A stretch of DNA of 14,472 nt from an uncultured Eggerthellaceae bacterium (GTDB taxonomy: Bacteria > Actinomycetota > Coriobacteriia > Coriobacteriales > Eggerthellaceae), in assembly GCA_934623455.1 (NCBI GenBank), contig CAKTVK010000052.1, positions 1 through 14,472 of the forward strand. Reading direction: 5' to 3'. The notes under the pieces are model-generated. The model was not told the DNA's origin, searched no databases, and worked only from the letters and a program-made list of their open reading frames with translations. Position 1 is the first letter of the stretch. Every line of letters starts with the position of its first letter. Shown here piece after piece: positions 6,736 through 12,858 of this stretch. The position numbers were made by a program, and so were the translations under genes.

Positions 6736-7950
6736 ATGATCAAACGCGAACTGTATATGAGCCGCATCCGTCCGTTTATCGGGACTGAGCCGATCAAGGT
6801 CATGACCGGTATTCGCCGCTGCGGAAAGTCGGTCATGTTGGAGCTGATCCAGCAGGAGCTCACGGAGTCCGGCGTCAGCCCGACGCAGTTTATCTCCATC
6901 AACTTTGAGGATATGGGCTACTCCCATCTGCAAACCGCTCAGGCGCTGCACGATGAGATTACCGCAAGAGCAGCGGAGATCAACGGCAAGGTCTATCTGT
7001 TTTTTGATGAGATTCAGGAGGTCAAGGACTGGGAAAAGTGCATCAACTCTTTCCGCGTCTCGCTGGATTGCGATATTTACATCACTGGCTCCAATGCAAA
7101 ACTGCTGTCCGGTGAGCTTGCGACTTATCTGGGCGGACGGTATGTGGAGTTTGTGATCTATCCGTTTTCTTTCGGAGAATTCACGGAGCTGTACCGTTCG
7201 ATTGCCCCCGATGCGACCATCCAGCAGTGCTTCCAAAAGTACCTGCTTGTCGGAGGTATGCCCTATCTTGCAAACCTCCGCTATGCGGATGCGCCATCCA
7301 AGCAATATCTTCATGATCTGTTTAACTCTGTCCAGTTCAAGGACATTGTAAAGCGCAACAAAATTCGTGACGCTGACCTGCTGGAACGGATCATTGCCTA
7401 TGTGATTGCCAATGTGGGAACGACCTTTTCGGCAACCTCTCTTGCAAAGTTCCTGAAAAATGAGCAGCGCAACGTTGCCCCGGAAACAATCCTGAACTAT
7501 ATCAAATACTGCTGCGAGGCATATCTCTTCTATCAGGTGAAGCGGGAGGATTTGCGGGGCAAACAGATCCTTGCCTCCAATGAGAAGTACTATTTTGCCG
7601 ATCATGGTATCCGCGAGGCGGTCTTTGGCGGCAATGCGCGGGACATCAATCTCATTTTGGAGAACATTGTGTACCTTGAGCTGCTGCGCCGGGGCTATGA
7701 AGTAACCGTTGGCAGGACGGGTGATAAGGAAATTGATTTTGTATGCGACAAGCGCGGTGAGAAGCTGTACGTTCAGGTGTGCTATCTGCTCGCCACTGAT
7801 GAAACGGTCAACCGCGAGTTCGGCGCGTATGATGCTATCCGCGACAACTTCCCGAAGTACGTTGTTTCCCTTGATGAGTTCGATATGAGCCGAAACGGGA
7901 TTAAGCACCGAAATATCCGCGACTTCCTCTTAGCCGGGGAATGGAACTGA
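6736..7950 (+). CDS. AAA-family ATPase with DUF4143 domain
   Basis: A 404-residue ATP-binding protein of the AAA_14/DUF4143 group, common in gut bacteria and of unknown cellular role. It begins MIKRELYMSRIRPFI, typical for the family. It has a Walker A GIRRCGKS (residues 25-32), a Walker B VYLFFDE (86-92) and a sensor-like TGSN (117-120). The C-terminal DUF4143 part ends in a restriction-nuclease-like fold with RGYEVTVGR, KEIDF (331-335) and YVQV (345-348), where Glu/Asp and Gln occupy the PD-(D/E)xK positions. An in-frame GTG at 6694 exists, but ATG 6736 fits the family start; GGTGAAG just upstream is only a weak ribosome site. Codon style (many CTG, TCC, GAA with few rare codons) looks more Firmicute-like than its neighbours, which suggests transfer. 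Confidence 0.9.
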   Translation: MIKRELYMSRIRPFIGTEPIKVMTGIRRCGKSVMLELIQQELTESGVSPTQFISINFEDMGYSHLQTAQALHDEITARAAEINGKVYLFFDEIQEVKDWEKCINSFRVSLDCDIYITGSNAKLLSGELATYLGGRYVEFVIYPFSFGEFTELYRSIAPDATIQQCFQKYLLVGGMPYLANLRYADAPSKQYLHDLFNSVQFKDIVKRNKIRDADLLERIIAYVIANVGTTFSATSLAKFLKNEQRNVAPETILNYIKYCCEAYLFYQVKREDLRGKQILASNEKYYFADHGIREAVFGGNARDINLILENIVYLELLRRGYEVTVGRTGDKEIDFVCDKRGEKLYVQVCYLLATDETVNREFGAYDAIRDNFPKYVVSLDEFDMSRNGIKHRNIRDFLLAGEWN

Positions 7951-8084
7951 GCGCGGTAGACACCGTTGCCGAACTTGGGCATTCAGCAAGGCATTCGCTT
8001 AGGGTTGGGCGCAAGGCCCGGCACAGGATGGGCGCATTGCTTCCCTGTTGGGTATCGGTGTCGTTTGTCCCAGAGTCAGGAGAA

Positions 8085-8100
8085 GGCGCCTTGCGACGCC
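8085..8100 (-). terminator. Weakened terminator of the full-length lipoprotein gene
   Basis: The stem GGCGTC/GGCGCC with GCAA loop is kept, but the outermost pair and the run of T are replaced by TTCTCC. Surrounding bases GTCAG/CTGAC (8104-8108 and 8075-8079) allow a longer imperfect stem. Termination is probably poorer than at the left copy. Confidence 0.5.
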
Positions 8101-8852
8101 CCCTTCTGACTCATTACTGTATCTTTATCGCGCTAGCTTAGCCTCGTCAATGCATCGATTATTTCAGCTTCGAGCTGGTTTTGCTGGGATGCGGTCAGTT
8201 TATCGGAGGTGCGAACGACGACCGTGCCAATCACCTTATGGGAACCGCTTGAGAGAATCGAGCCATCAAAGGCAGCAAGGTACGCATCGCGCTTTGTGGC
8301 ATCTTCCTCGGTCTTGTAGACCTCGATGCTTCCGCCGGCATCGGTTCCTTTGTCGATGATGTCAGAGCCGTAGATGCTGTCAACATCGAGAAGAGTCGGC
8401 GCCAAGAAGAAGACTTGCGCTGTGTAGCCTCCAGCTTTACCGAGATGTTTGTTGGGATCGTTGTCTTCCGTTGCGGCGGCGATTTCCCCAACGTCGGGAA
8501 CGGTCCTCAGTCGCTCTACGACATATGCTTCGGTTGGCTCAGTTACCAGCTTCATTTGTTCAATGCTGTCTTGTACCGCTTGCTCGGCGTTTTCAAGGCT
8601 CTTTAGCTGTTCCGTGTAGGAAGTTGCCTTGAGTTCATCTGCCAGGGCGTTGACCTCCTCAACGGAAGAAGGGGTCTTCGGTTCTGCGAACTTGATGGTC
8701 TTCATCGTGGAGATTGTGTCTTGTAGCGCTGTGATGGTTTGGGGGTCGAGCGGTTTTTCCTCTGTTGCCGAAAGAGCTTCGGCGTTCGGTATTTCTTTTT
8801 GGATGGCTTCAACTTCGCTCTTGATTCGCGTCGTCTGTTCGCTCAAGGCCTC
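8085..8852 (-). repeat. Direct repeat, right copy (768 bp)
   Basis: Second copy of the segment at 4058-4825, in the same orientation and offset by 4,027 bases. Here it lies inside the complete lipoprotein gene. At 8853 the sequence continues into the native 5' end of that gene; at 8084 it joins unrelated sequence after the ATPase gene. Recombination between the copies would remove fic, the sigma remnant and the ATPase together. Confidence 0.97.
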
Positions 8853-8966
8853 TTTTGCTGATTTCATCTCAGACGACTCGCATGAAGCCAATCCAATCAG
8901 GGAAACTGACAGACAAAGGGCAAGAACAGCTGTCAGGACGGCGCGTGCGTTTGATGTGGTTTTCAT
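8133..8966 (-). CDS. Coiled-coil lipoprotein of unknown function
   Basis: A 277-residue secreted lipoprotein starting at ATG 8966. A GGAGGAAGAGGA ribosome site lies upstream, and an in-frame extension to 9026 would place the promoter inside the gene. The signal peptide has Lys2 and Arg8, a hydrophobic core (9-25) and lipobox LASC (26-29), so Cys29 becomes the lipidated N-terminus on the outer face of the membrane. Residues 33-150 are rich in Glu, Lys, Gln and Ala and predicted to be helical or coiled coil (SEQTTRIKSEVEAIQKE; LKSLENAEQAVQDSIEQMK). The rest is a compact domain with VFFLAPTLLDVDSIYG and HKVIGTVVVRTSDKL. No family can be named. Its 3' part is duplicated at 4106-4819. A consensus promoter lies upstream. 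Confidence 0.85.
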   Translation of the reverse strand: MKTTSNARAVLTAVLALCLSVSLIGLASCESSEMKSAKEALSEQTTRIKSEVEAIQKEIPNAEALSATEEKPLDPQTITALQDTISTMKTIKFAEPKTPSSVEEVNALADELKATSYTEQLKSLENAEQAVQDSIEQMKLVTEPTEAYVVERLRTVPDVGEIAAATEDNDPNKHLGKAGGYTAQVFFLAPTLLDVDSIYGSDIIDKGTDAGGSIEVYKTEEDATKRDAYLAAFDGSILSSGSHKVIGTVVVRTSDKLTASQQNQLEAEIIDALTRLS

Positions 8967-9008
8967 TCCAGTCCTCTTCCTCCTTTTTTTTGATAGTGTG
9001 ATAGCGTG

Positions 9009-9037
9009 ATTATCTGTCTGTTGCATAGAGTTGTCAA
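9009..9037 (-). promoter_or_regulatory. Consensus promoter of the lipoprotein gene
   Basis: On the minus strand TTGACA (9032-9037) and GATAAT (9009-9014) are separated by 17 bases, a near-perfect housekeeping promoter. Transcription would start near 9002, giving a leader of about 36 bases that carries the tandem GATAGTGT/GATAGCGT words and the purine-rich ribosome site. Confidence 0.8.
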
Positions 9038-9071
9038 CTTATGTTTGCGCGCAAGATTGCGGCGCTTCTGC

Positions 9072-9148
9072 TAGAATAGGCAATGTAATTGCGGTGTCGA
9101 TCTTCGGACGGCATCTGGAGGGACCTGATGCGTCGGGTCCCTTTTGTT
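9072..9148 (+). ncRNA. Orphan leader or small RNA ending in a UNCG-loop terminator
   Basis: A -10-like TAGAAT (9072-9077) is followed by about 40 bases and then a strong terminator: AGGGACCTGA (9119-9128) pairs with TCGGGTCCCT (9133-9142) around a TGCG (UNCG-type) loop, then TTTGTTATTT. No coding sequence lies between, so this would be a small RNA of about 65 bases or an attenuator whose gene has been lost. No -35 box at proper spacing is visible. I do not recognise a riboswitch or T-box. Confidence 0.4.
9119..9148 (+). terminator. Rho-independent terminator with UNCG-type loop
   Basis: A ten-pair stem (9119-9128 with 9133-9142, one T-G pair), loop TGCG and a T-rich tail. This is the clearest terminator on the plus strand of the window. 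Confidence 0.8.
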
Positions 9149-9259
9149 ATTTATGAGCCCGATGTCTGCCGGTCCTGCTCGTGGGAGCTCCGGTTTTTTC
9201 GCTATCGGAGGCAGGCGGGCGTGCAGGCGTAATGATGGACGGGGATCGAGGGCGCTCGA

Positions 9260-9388
9260 GTGCGTGGTTTTACTTTCGGGCAAAATGAGCTGCTTATTGT
9301 GCTTGCCGCTGTTGCCGGCTTGAGCCTCGTCACCCATATTCTCTATCGCGTTTTAAAAAATCCGTTCAGTTATCCATGTTTCCGCTAG
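9260..9388 (+). CDS. Possible 42-residue membrane peptide
   Basis: A short frame from GTG 9260 reads through one plausible transmembrane helix, ELLIVLAAVAGLSLVTHILY, followed by basic residues and a stop at 9386. The ribosome site is weak (GAGGG at 9248-9252) and no family is recognised. It could be a real small membrane protein, the tail of a lost membrane protein, or chance. It lies downstream of the orphan terminator. Confidence 0.2.
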   Translation: MRGFTFGQNELLIVLAAVAGLSLVTHILYRVLKNPFSYPCFR

Positions 9389-9519
9389 AATCTTCGGATC
9401 GAATGCAACGCCTCCGAGAAATGGACCTCGTACGATGTCCGGTGGCCCAAGCGTTTACGCGGCCTTCCGTTGAGCCTTTCGATGATGCCGCAAAGCTTGT
9501 CTGCAACAGCCCTCTCGGA
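9385..9519 (-). mobile_element. IS30-family transposase, C-terminal remnant
   Basis: The minus strand encodes about 45 residues ending in a stop at 9385: AVADKLCGIIERLNGRPRKR, then LGHRTSYEVHFSEAL. The N-G-R-P-R-K-R-L-G-x-R-T-x-x-E-V string is the standard C-terminus of IS30 DDE transposases. The rest of the transposase is missing and the frame upstream is closed or unrelated, so only a scar of the element remains. Its end overlaps the possible small peptide frame on the other strand by a few bases. Confidence 0.65.
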
Positions 9520-9597
9520 AGGACCGACGACACCGCCCTCATCACCGCGGCGATGTCGTGCTTCGCGGAGCCGGCGGGAACGACGACCTCGGCGCCG

Positions 9598-9726
9598 TTA
9601 CTTATCAAGTGCTCTGCTGATTTCGGAAAAAGCCCAATTCGGTAGCAACCAATTGATGTAAGAATAGGTAACAGGTCGATTCTGTTTTTCCAATAGGCGT
9701 ACCATTGCTTCATCTATTGCAGCCAC
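9598..9726 (-). pseudogene. Decayed winged-helix gene, antitoxin-like (remnant 1)
   Basis: From GTG 9726, preceded by AAGGTGAG, the minus strand reads 42 residues (AAIDEAMVRLLEKQNRPVTY, then SYINWLLPNWAFSEISRALDK) before TAA. In the next frame the text continues LISNGAEVVVPAGSAKHDI, so a frameshift near 9606 seems to have broken one protein whose N-terminus fits a small winged helix (SEISRALDK + LISNGAEVV). This is the shape of AbiEi/DUF6088-type antitoxin N-termini. Assignment is tentative; the promoter it shares with the better remnant at 10713 is the stronger argument. The IS30 scar follows immediately. Confidence 0.4.
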
Positions 9727-9775
9727 TGGGTACTCACCTTATCCTAACCAACAAAAACCGCGTCAAATCAAGGCC

Positions 9776-9810
9776 ATCTTAGCGTATTTGCAATAATCGC
9801 AATCGCTAAG
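9776..9810 (-). promoter_or_regulatory. Operator-promoter of antitoxin remnant 1
   Basis: The minus strand carries TTGCGATTATTGCAA (9788-9802), a 15-base near-palindrome. Its first six bases can serve as -35, with TAAGAT (9776-9781) as -10, spacing 15. CTTAGCG/CGCTAAG (9778-9784 and 9804-9810) form an outer inverted repeat. The same arrangement with one base change recurs at 10720-10748. Confidence 0.6.
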
Positions 9811-10036
9811 ACCGGGAACCTCAACAAAGTAAGACATTGCGACACATTGCGACGGAAATCCCTTTGAGCATCGCTATTCTACCGTAATGCTCGAGTTAGC
9901 CCTTGAGCTAGTCCGCATCAATTTGAGCCACAGCTTTCCTTCGACGCAGCGACGGAATCGCCGACCAAAGAATACGGGCTTGATTTTACCACCCATATGA
10001 TACAGCTTTTATGTCGCAGTGACGACCCGCGCCAGG

Positions 10037-10513
10037 CTAGAGCTCCAGCTTGCTCTTCTTCTTGCGGGTGGCAGATGCGTCCAGGAGCGCCGCCGCCGCC
10101 TCGGTCAGGCCCTTCTCGGCGCAGGCGGTGGCGGCTTTGGCCGCAGCCGCTCCCGAAACCAGGCCGTTATCGGCTATCCAGAGAATCGCCGCAGCGTCGT
10201 AGCGCAGCGCCTCGCAGACGCCCGGCAGCTGGGCGCGGATGTACTTGCGCGTGGCGTCGTCCAACTCGTGACCGGGGTTCTCGAGCGCGTAGATGACGCG
10301 GCCGGCTGCGATCAACGCCTTCGGGACCCTCTTCCCGTTGGCGGCGTTGGTGGAAAGGCGCGGCGAGACCAGGGCGGTATCCGGCCCGATGGCGAATCCC
10401 TTCGGAAGAGCCTCGCCCAAAACGACGACCCGCGCCAGAGATGGGCACCCGTCGAAGGCACCCTCGCCGATCTCGGTGACGCCTTCGGGGATGGAAACCG
10501 CCTTCAGGGATGA
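10037..10513 (-). pseudogene. Leucine-rich repeat (BspA-like) protein, C-terminal remnant
   Basis: About 157 residues ending at TAG 10037. It opens inside an LRR_5 repeat (SLKAVSIPEGVTEIGEGAF, then DGCPSL), the repeat of BspA-like surface and cytosolic proteins. It continues into a helical Ala-rich tail (KYIRAQLPGVCEALRYDAAA; GAAAAKAATACAEKGLTEAA) and a basic end, KKKSKLEL. The N-terminal repeats and start are missing. The 5' edge coincides with the 3' end of the AbiEi-like fragment, so a deletion has joined two unrelated genes. The frame is high in GC compared with its neighbours. Confidence 0.7.
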
Positions 10514-10713
10514 GCGCCCGCGACGAAGATCGGCGGCTCCCGGGCGTCCCGGCCGTAGGCGCCATGGCATATCCGCTCGATGTGCTCGGTCTTGGCGGCG
10601 TAGGAGAGGGCGTAACGGGGGATGCCGAACGCCTCGGCCTGCTTCGACGTGAACACGCCCGCCTACGAGGAGGCGAGTTCGTCAATAAGATCTTTGTTGC
10701 TGGCGTTAGACAT
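10504..10713 (-). pseudogene. AbiEi-type antitoxin remnant 2 (nonsense mutation)
   Basis: From ATG 10713 the minus strand reads MSNASNKDLIDELASS, then TAG (10663-10665), then AGVFTSKQAEAFGIPRYALS and YAAKTEHIERICHGAYGRD, ending in TGA at 10504. The pattern 'G-x-F-T-x-x-x-A-x-x-x-G-I-x-x-x-x-L' followed by 'I-E-R-I-x-x-G-x-Y' is the winged-helix N-terminus of AbiEi-family antitoxins (type IV toxin-antitoxin, partner AbiEii nucleotidyltransferase). The stop at codon 17 is one transition away from CAG (Gln). The C-terminal antitoxin domain and the toxin gene are missing, replaced by LRR sequence. No ribosome site precedes ATG; the -10 box lies six bases upstream, so the mRNA would be leaderless. 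Confidence 0.65.
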
Positions 10714-10719
10714 GTTTCG

Positions 10720-10748
10720 ATTGTAGCGAATGTTGCGATAATCGCAAC
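10720..10748 (-). promoter_or_regulatory. Operator-promoter of antitoxin remnant 2
   Basis: GTTGCGAT/ATCGCAAC (10732-10739 and 10741-10748) is a perfect eight-base inverted repeat with one central base. On the minus strand TTGCGA (10742-10747) and TACAAT (10720-10725) are spaced by 16, so the operator covers the -35 and spacer. AbiEi antitoxins are known to repress their own promoters by binding inverted repeats, which fits. Confidence 0.65.
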
Positions 10749-10826
10749 GTGTTTTTGAGAACGCAAGCGAAACATATAATGCTATTCGGCAAAACGGGCC
10801 GGGAGAAACGACTCCTGCGAACTTCA

Positions 10827-10858
10827 CTGGTACGATCCGCTCGCGCACATCGTACCAG
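10827..10858. repeat. Perfect 10-base inverted repeat
   Basis: CTGGTACGAT (10827-10836) and ATCGTACCAG (10849-10858) with a 12-base loop. It sits in decayed sequence without a clear gene. It may be an end of a lost insertion sequence or an operator. Confidence 0.6.
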
Positions 10859-10949
10859 GGTCGCACGCCCTCGCTTTGGCTCCATGCGGATGAACCCTGG
10901 TTGAACCGCCGGGCCTCGATGAGGCTTCCTTTGCCGTCTTTCTCGTCCG

Positions 10950-11125
10950 ATGTTGTGACCTATTTCCTCGATCGATGCCGAGTCCGTCGGCGATAACCTT
11001 TGCGGCCCCGCGTCTGGTGACGAAATCGATGACGGCTTTCCGCTCGACCTCACGAGAGACTTGCCTTGTGTCAGAGCGCTTCGGTTTGTGATCAGGCTCG
11101 AGCTCGTCTGTCCATGCCGTAAGAA
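10950..11125 (-). other. Possible transposase or regulator scrap
   Basis: On the minus strand an open stretch reads EPDHKPKRSDTRQVSREVER, then KAVIDFVTRRGAAKVIADGL, a helix-turn-helix-like order reminiscent of small transposase OrfA proteins. There is no start, no ribosome site and no continuation, and other frames overlap it. It is recorded as possible debris only. Confidence 0.2.
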
Positions 11126-11176
11126 GTGAACCAAAATCAGAATCGATATGATTTACCGATATGCTAAAGCGGACAT

Positions 11177-11632
11177 ATGGGAGAATATGAACAAGGTCTG
11201 GAGCATTCTATTAGAGAGCAGGGAATCGTGGCAAGAATACTGATGATCATCGCAGGCTGTATCTCCCTAGGACTAGGATGCATCGGCGTTTTCGTTCCCG
11301 TGCTGCCGACCACTCCCCTCGTGCTCTTGGCTGCGTTCCTGTTCGCGAAGTCCTCGCCACGTCTGCATTCGTGGATCAAGTCGACTTGGGTGTACAGGAA
11401 CTACGTGGATGCGTTTCTGCAGGCTGGCGGCATGCCCGTGAGCACGAAGATCCGCGCCTTGCTGATATCCTATGCGGTAATGGGTGCGAGTGCCTTCTTC
11501 GTGCGCATCTGGTTTGTGTGGATCATCCTCGGCTGTGTGGCCGTGTTCTTGCTGTGGCTATTCTTCTTGAAGATTCCCACGGTTGTTCCTGAAGTGGTTC
11601 AAGAGGCGAGGAGCCAAGAGGCTGCATCCTGA
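11177..11632 (+). CDS. YbaN/DUF454 family membrane protein
   Basis: A 151-residue inner-membrane protein of the DUF454 (YbaN) family, function unknown. Signature stretches are LGCIGVFVPVLPTTPLVLLA (residues 33-52), FAKSSPRLHSWI (56-67) and GGMPVSTK (84-91). Hydrophobic segments at about 18-40, 43-57, 93-109 and 112-132 suggest three to four membrane passes, with a charged C-terminus. Length is typical for the family and the gene is intact. The ATG at 11177 has only a weak ribosome site (AAAGCGGA), and the gene is flanked by decayed DNA on both sides, with a hairpin 33 bases after the stop. It is the only ordinary chromosomal-type gene in the right half besides the NERD gene. Confidence 0.92.
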   Translation: MGEYEQGLEHSIREQGIVARILMIIAGCISLGLGCIGVFVPVLPTTPLVLLAAFLFAKSSPRLHSWIKSTWVYRNYVDAFLQAGGMPVSTKIRALLISYAVMGASAFFVRIWFVWIILGCVAVFLLWLFFLKIPTVVPEVVQEARSQEAAS

Positions 11633-11664
11633 CACTTGTGAGAATCCGTCCTTCAAGTTCCGTG

Positions 11665-11699
11665 CGATACTCTTGAGCCCATTAGGGGCGGGAGTATCG
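11665..11699 (+). terminator. Hairpin after the YbaN gene
   Basis: CGATACTC (11665-11672) pairs with GAGTATCG (11692-11699), with an inner GCCC/GGGC stem. No T-tract follows, so it is a structured 3' end or a weak terminator rather than a canonical one. Confidence 0.45.
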
Positions 11700-11779
11700 G
11701 GTTGATGACCTCCTTCTTTCTAGGCTTGTGAGCTTGTCCGGCGCGCGCAGCGCGTCGGGAAATAAACCACCTGAATTCA

Positions 11780-11794
11780 ACCCGCCATGCGGGT
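11780..11794. repeat. Small hairpin next to the IS200 remnant
   Basis: ACCCGC (11780-11785), loop CAT, GCGGGT (11789-11794). Short stem-loops of this kind mark the ends of IS200/IS605 elements, and the TnpA fragment begins about 24 bases further on. Confidence 0.4.
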
Positions 11795-11817
11795 GCACAT
11801 CGAAGGCTTCGCCCTTG

Positions 11818-12002
11818 CGCGACGAGCACGCGAACCTCAAGTACAAGTTCGGCAACAGGAGCTTTTGGGCAGAAGGCTACTACGTGTCAACAGGTGGCTT
11901 GAATGAAGCGATGGTCGAGAAATACATACAGGATCCGGGGGATCACGGCATCGTGCTTGATAAGTTGGGCATCAAGGAATATGAGAATCCGTTCAAGGAG
12001 CA
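11818..12002 (+). mobile_element. IS200-type TnpA (Y1 transposase), C-terminal remnant
   Basis: The plus strand encodes HANLKYKFGNRSFWAEGYYV, then STGGLNEAMVEKYIQDPGDH, ending KEYENPFKE. This is the C-terminus of IS200/IS605 single-strand transposases. The Tyr at 11923-11925 sits at the catalytic position of the family's Y-I-x-x-Q motif, but the Gln is replaced by Pro (YIQDP). The N-terminal His-hydrophobe-His half is absent and the frame has no start, so the element is dead. It stops about 30 bases before the tail-to-tail end of the NERD gene. Confidence 0.8.
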
Positions 12003-12031
12003 GGTCACTCGTCATCGATTACTTGCCATCG

Positions 12032-12694
12032 TCAGATTTTATGCGAACCACAAGGCGCGTCTTCAGGCGCAAACAGCAAATCGCAGACACGCTGGATGGT
12101 GGCCCTGCTCAGACGTTGGCGCCTGCTGGTATGGAGGATCCGGGAAAAATCACTCTTGGTAGTCAAAATCATATCGCTATCCACGGGGCTGTTGTCGCCC
12201 AACAGCAAAGCATATCCATTGACCCACATGTCGATCCCATAACGACGCAGGTGCTGCGCCAGCAGATAAACCTGGCGTTTGACCTGCTTGATCGGGTTCT
12301 TAACCGTCTTCACGTAGACATTGCCGGCATCGGTAGTCTTGAGCTTTTTCCATTCGTAGTCGTCCTCGCCGCCGCAAAGCTCCCCCACGTAGCTCTTCAC
12401 TTCAATAATGAACACGCCATACTCGTTTATTACTACATTGTCCAGCTCCGCGGACCTTCCTTCGTGCTCGAAGGAGATGTTGGTCAGCAAGACGTCCCCT
12501 TCTTGCAGATGCTTGCTCAGCAGAAGCGTCGCGCGAGCCTCCCCGCGTTTCCCGGCAAGCTTCTCCGGGGGGATCCCATACGTGAGCGACTTGGACTTGC
12601 GCGCCAACAGAGCAGCGACAAGAGCCAAACCAGCGATGACGGCAACAGCGAAGAAGCTGATGAAGAAAGAGATCGATCCATTGGGTATCATCAT
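12032..12694 (-). CDS. Membrane-anchored NERD-domain protein
   Basis: A 220-residue protein with one N-terminal membrane helix (residues about 8-30) and a cytoplasmic NERD (nuclease-related) domain at about 48-165. The core is GKRGEARATLLLSKHL (48-63), then AELDNVVINEYGVFIIEVKS (82-101), giving Asp85 and Glu98-x-Lys100 of the PD-(D/E)xK-like site, and Gln137 in NPIKQVKRQ. NERD proteins are thought to process DNA, but a function is not established for this type. The start is ATG 12694 (ATG 12691 is equivalent), with no strong ribosome site and a good promoter upstream. The gene is intact. It ends tail-to-tail with the IS200 scrap. Confidence 0.9.
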   Translation of the reverse strand: MMIPNGSISFFISFFAVAVIAGLALVAALLARKSKSLTYGIPPEKLAGKRGEARATLLLSKHLQEGDVLLTNISFEHEGRSAELDNVVINEYGVFIIEVKSYVGELCGGEDDYEWKKLKTTDAGNVYVKTVKNPIKQVKRQVYLLAQHLRRYGIDMWVNGYALLLGDNSPVDSDMILTTKSDFSRILHTSRRQRLSRATIQRVCDLLFAPEDAPCGSHKI

Positions 12695-12740
12695 GATTGT
12701 TCGCTCAATTCAGAAGCAAGCCGCCGCATCGCCAACCGCC

Positions 12741-12770
12741 ATTATAGTACGATACAGACCTGAAAATCAA
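12741..12770 (-). promoter_or_regulatory. Promoter of the NERD gene
   Basis: TTGATT (12765-12770) and TATAAT (12741-12746) on the minus strand, spacing 18. Transcription would start near 12734 with a leader of about 40 bases. An inverted repeat CCGCCATT/AATGGCGG (12736-12743 and 12769-12776) overlaps both boxes and could be an operator. Confidence 0.65.
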
Positions 12771-12779
12771 TGGCGGCGG

Positions 12780-12858
12780 TGCAAAGGCTTCCTTGGCAGT
12801 GACAAGGTGGTTGCTGTCCACAGCGCGTTCGCGTATCCCGTTGTAGTCATGATGCCAT
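12780..12858 (-). pseudogene. Antitoxin-like N-terminal remnant 3 (frameshifted)
   Basis: Just downstream of the dyad, the minus strand has ATG at 12858 (closed after three codons) and ATG at 12850, which reads MTTTGYANALWTA. From there another frame continues DSNHLVTAKEAFA. Joined, they resemble the N-terminus of AbiEi-type antitoxins ('Y-x-x-A-L-W-x-A ... L-V-T-x-x-E-A'). The sequence then runs into the NERD promoter. The assignment rests on short strings and on the promoter layout, so it is tentative. Confidence 0.35.

Noticed and set aside
6712..7908. Open 398-residue frame on the minus strand
   Set aside because: It is the exact antisense of the AAA/DUF4143 gene, has no ribosome site or motif, and arises from the codon use of the real gene.
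9072..9148. T-box or other known riboswitch before the UNCG-loop terminator
   Set aside because: No T-box core sequence or specifier-like stem is visible, and no tRNA-synthetase or biosynthetic gene follows.
10167..10775. Arg/Ser/Pro-rich 202-residue minus frame
   Set aside because: It is out of frame with the AbiEi and LRR remnants, and its low-complexity composition is typical of a GC-rich shadow.
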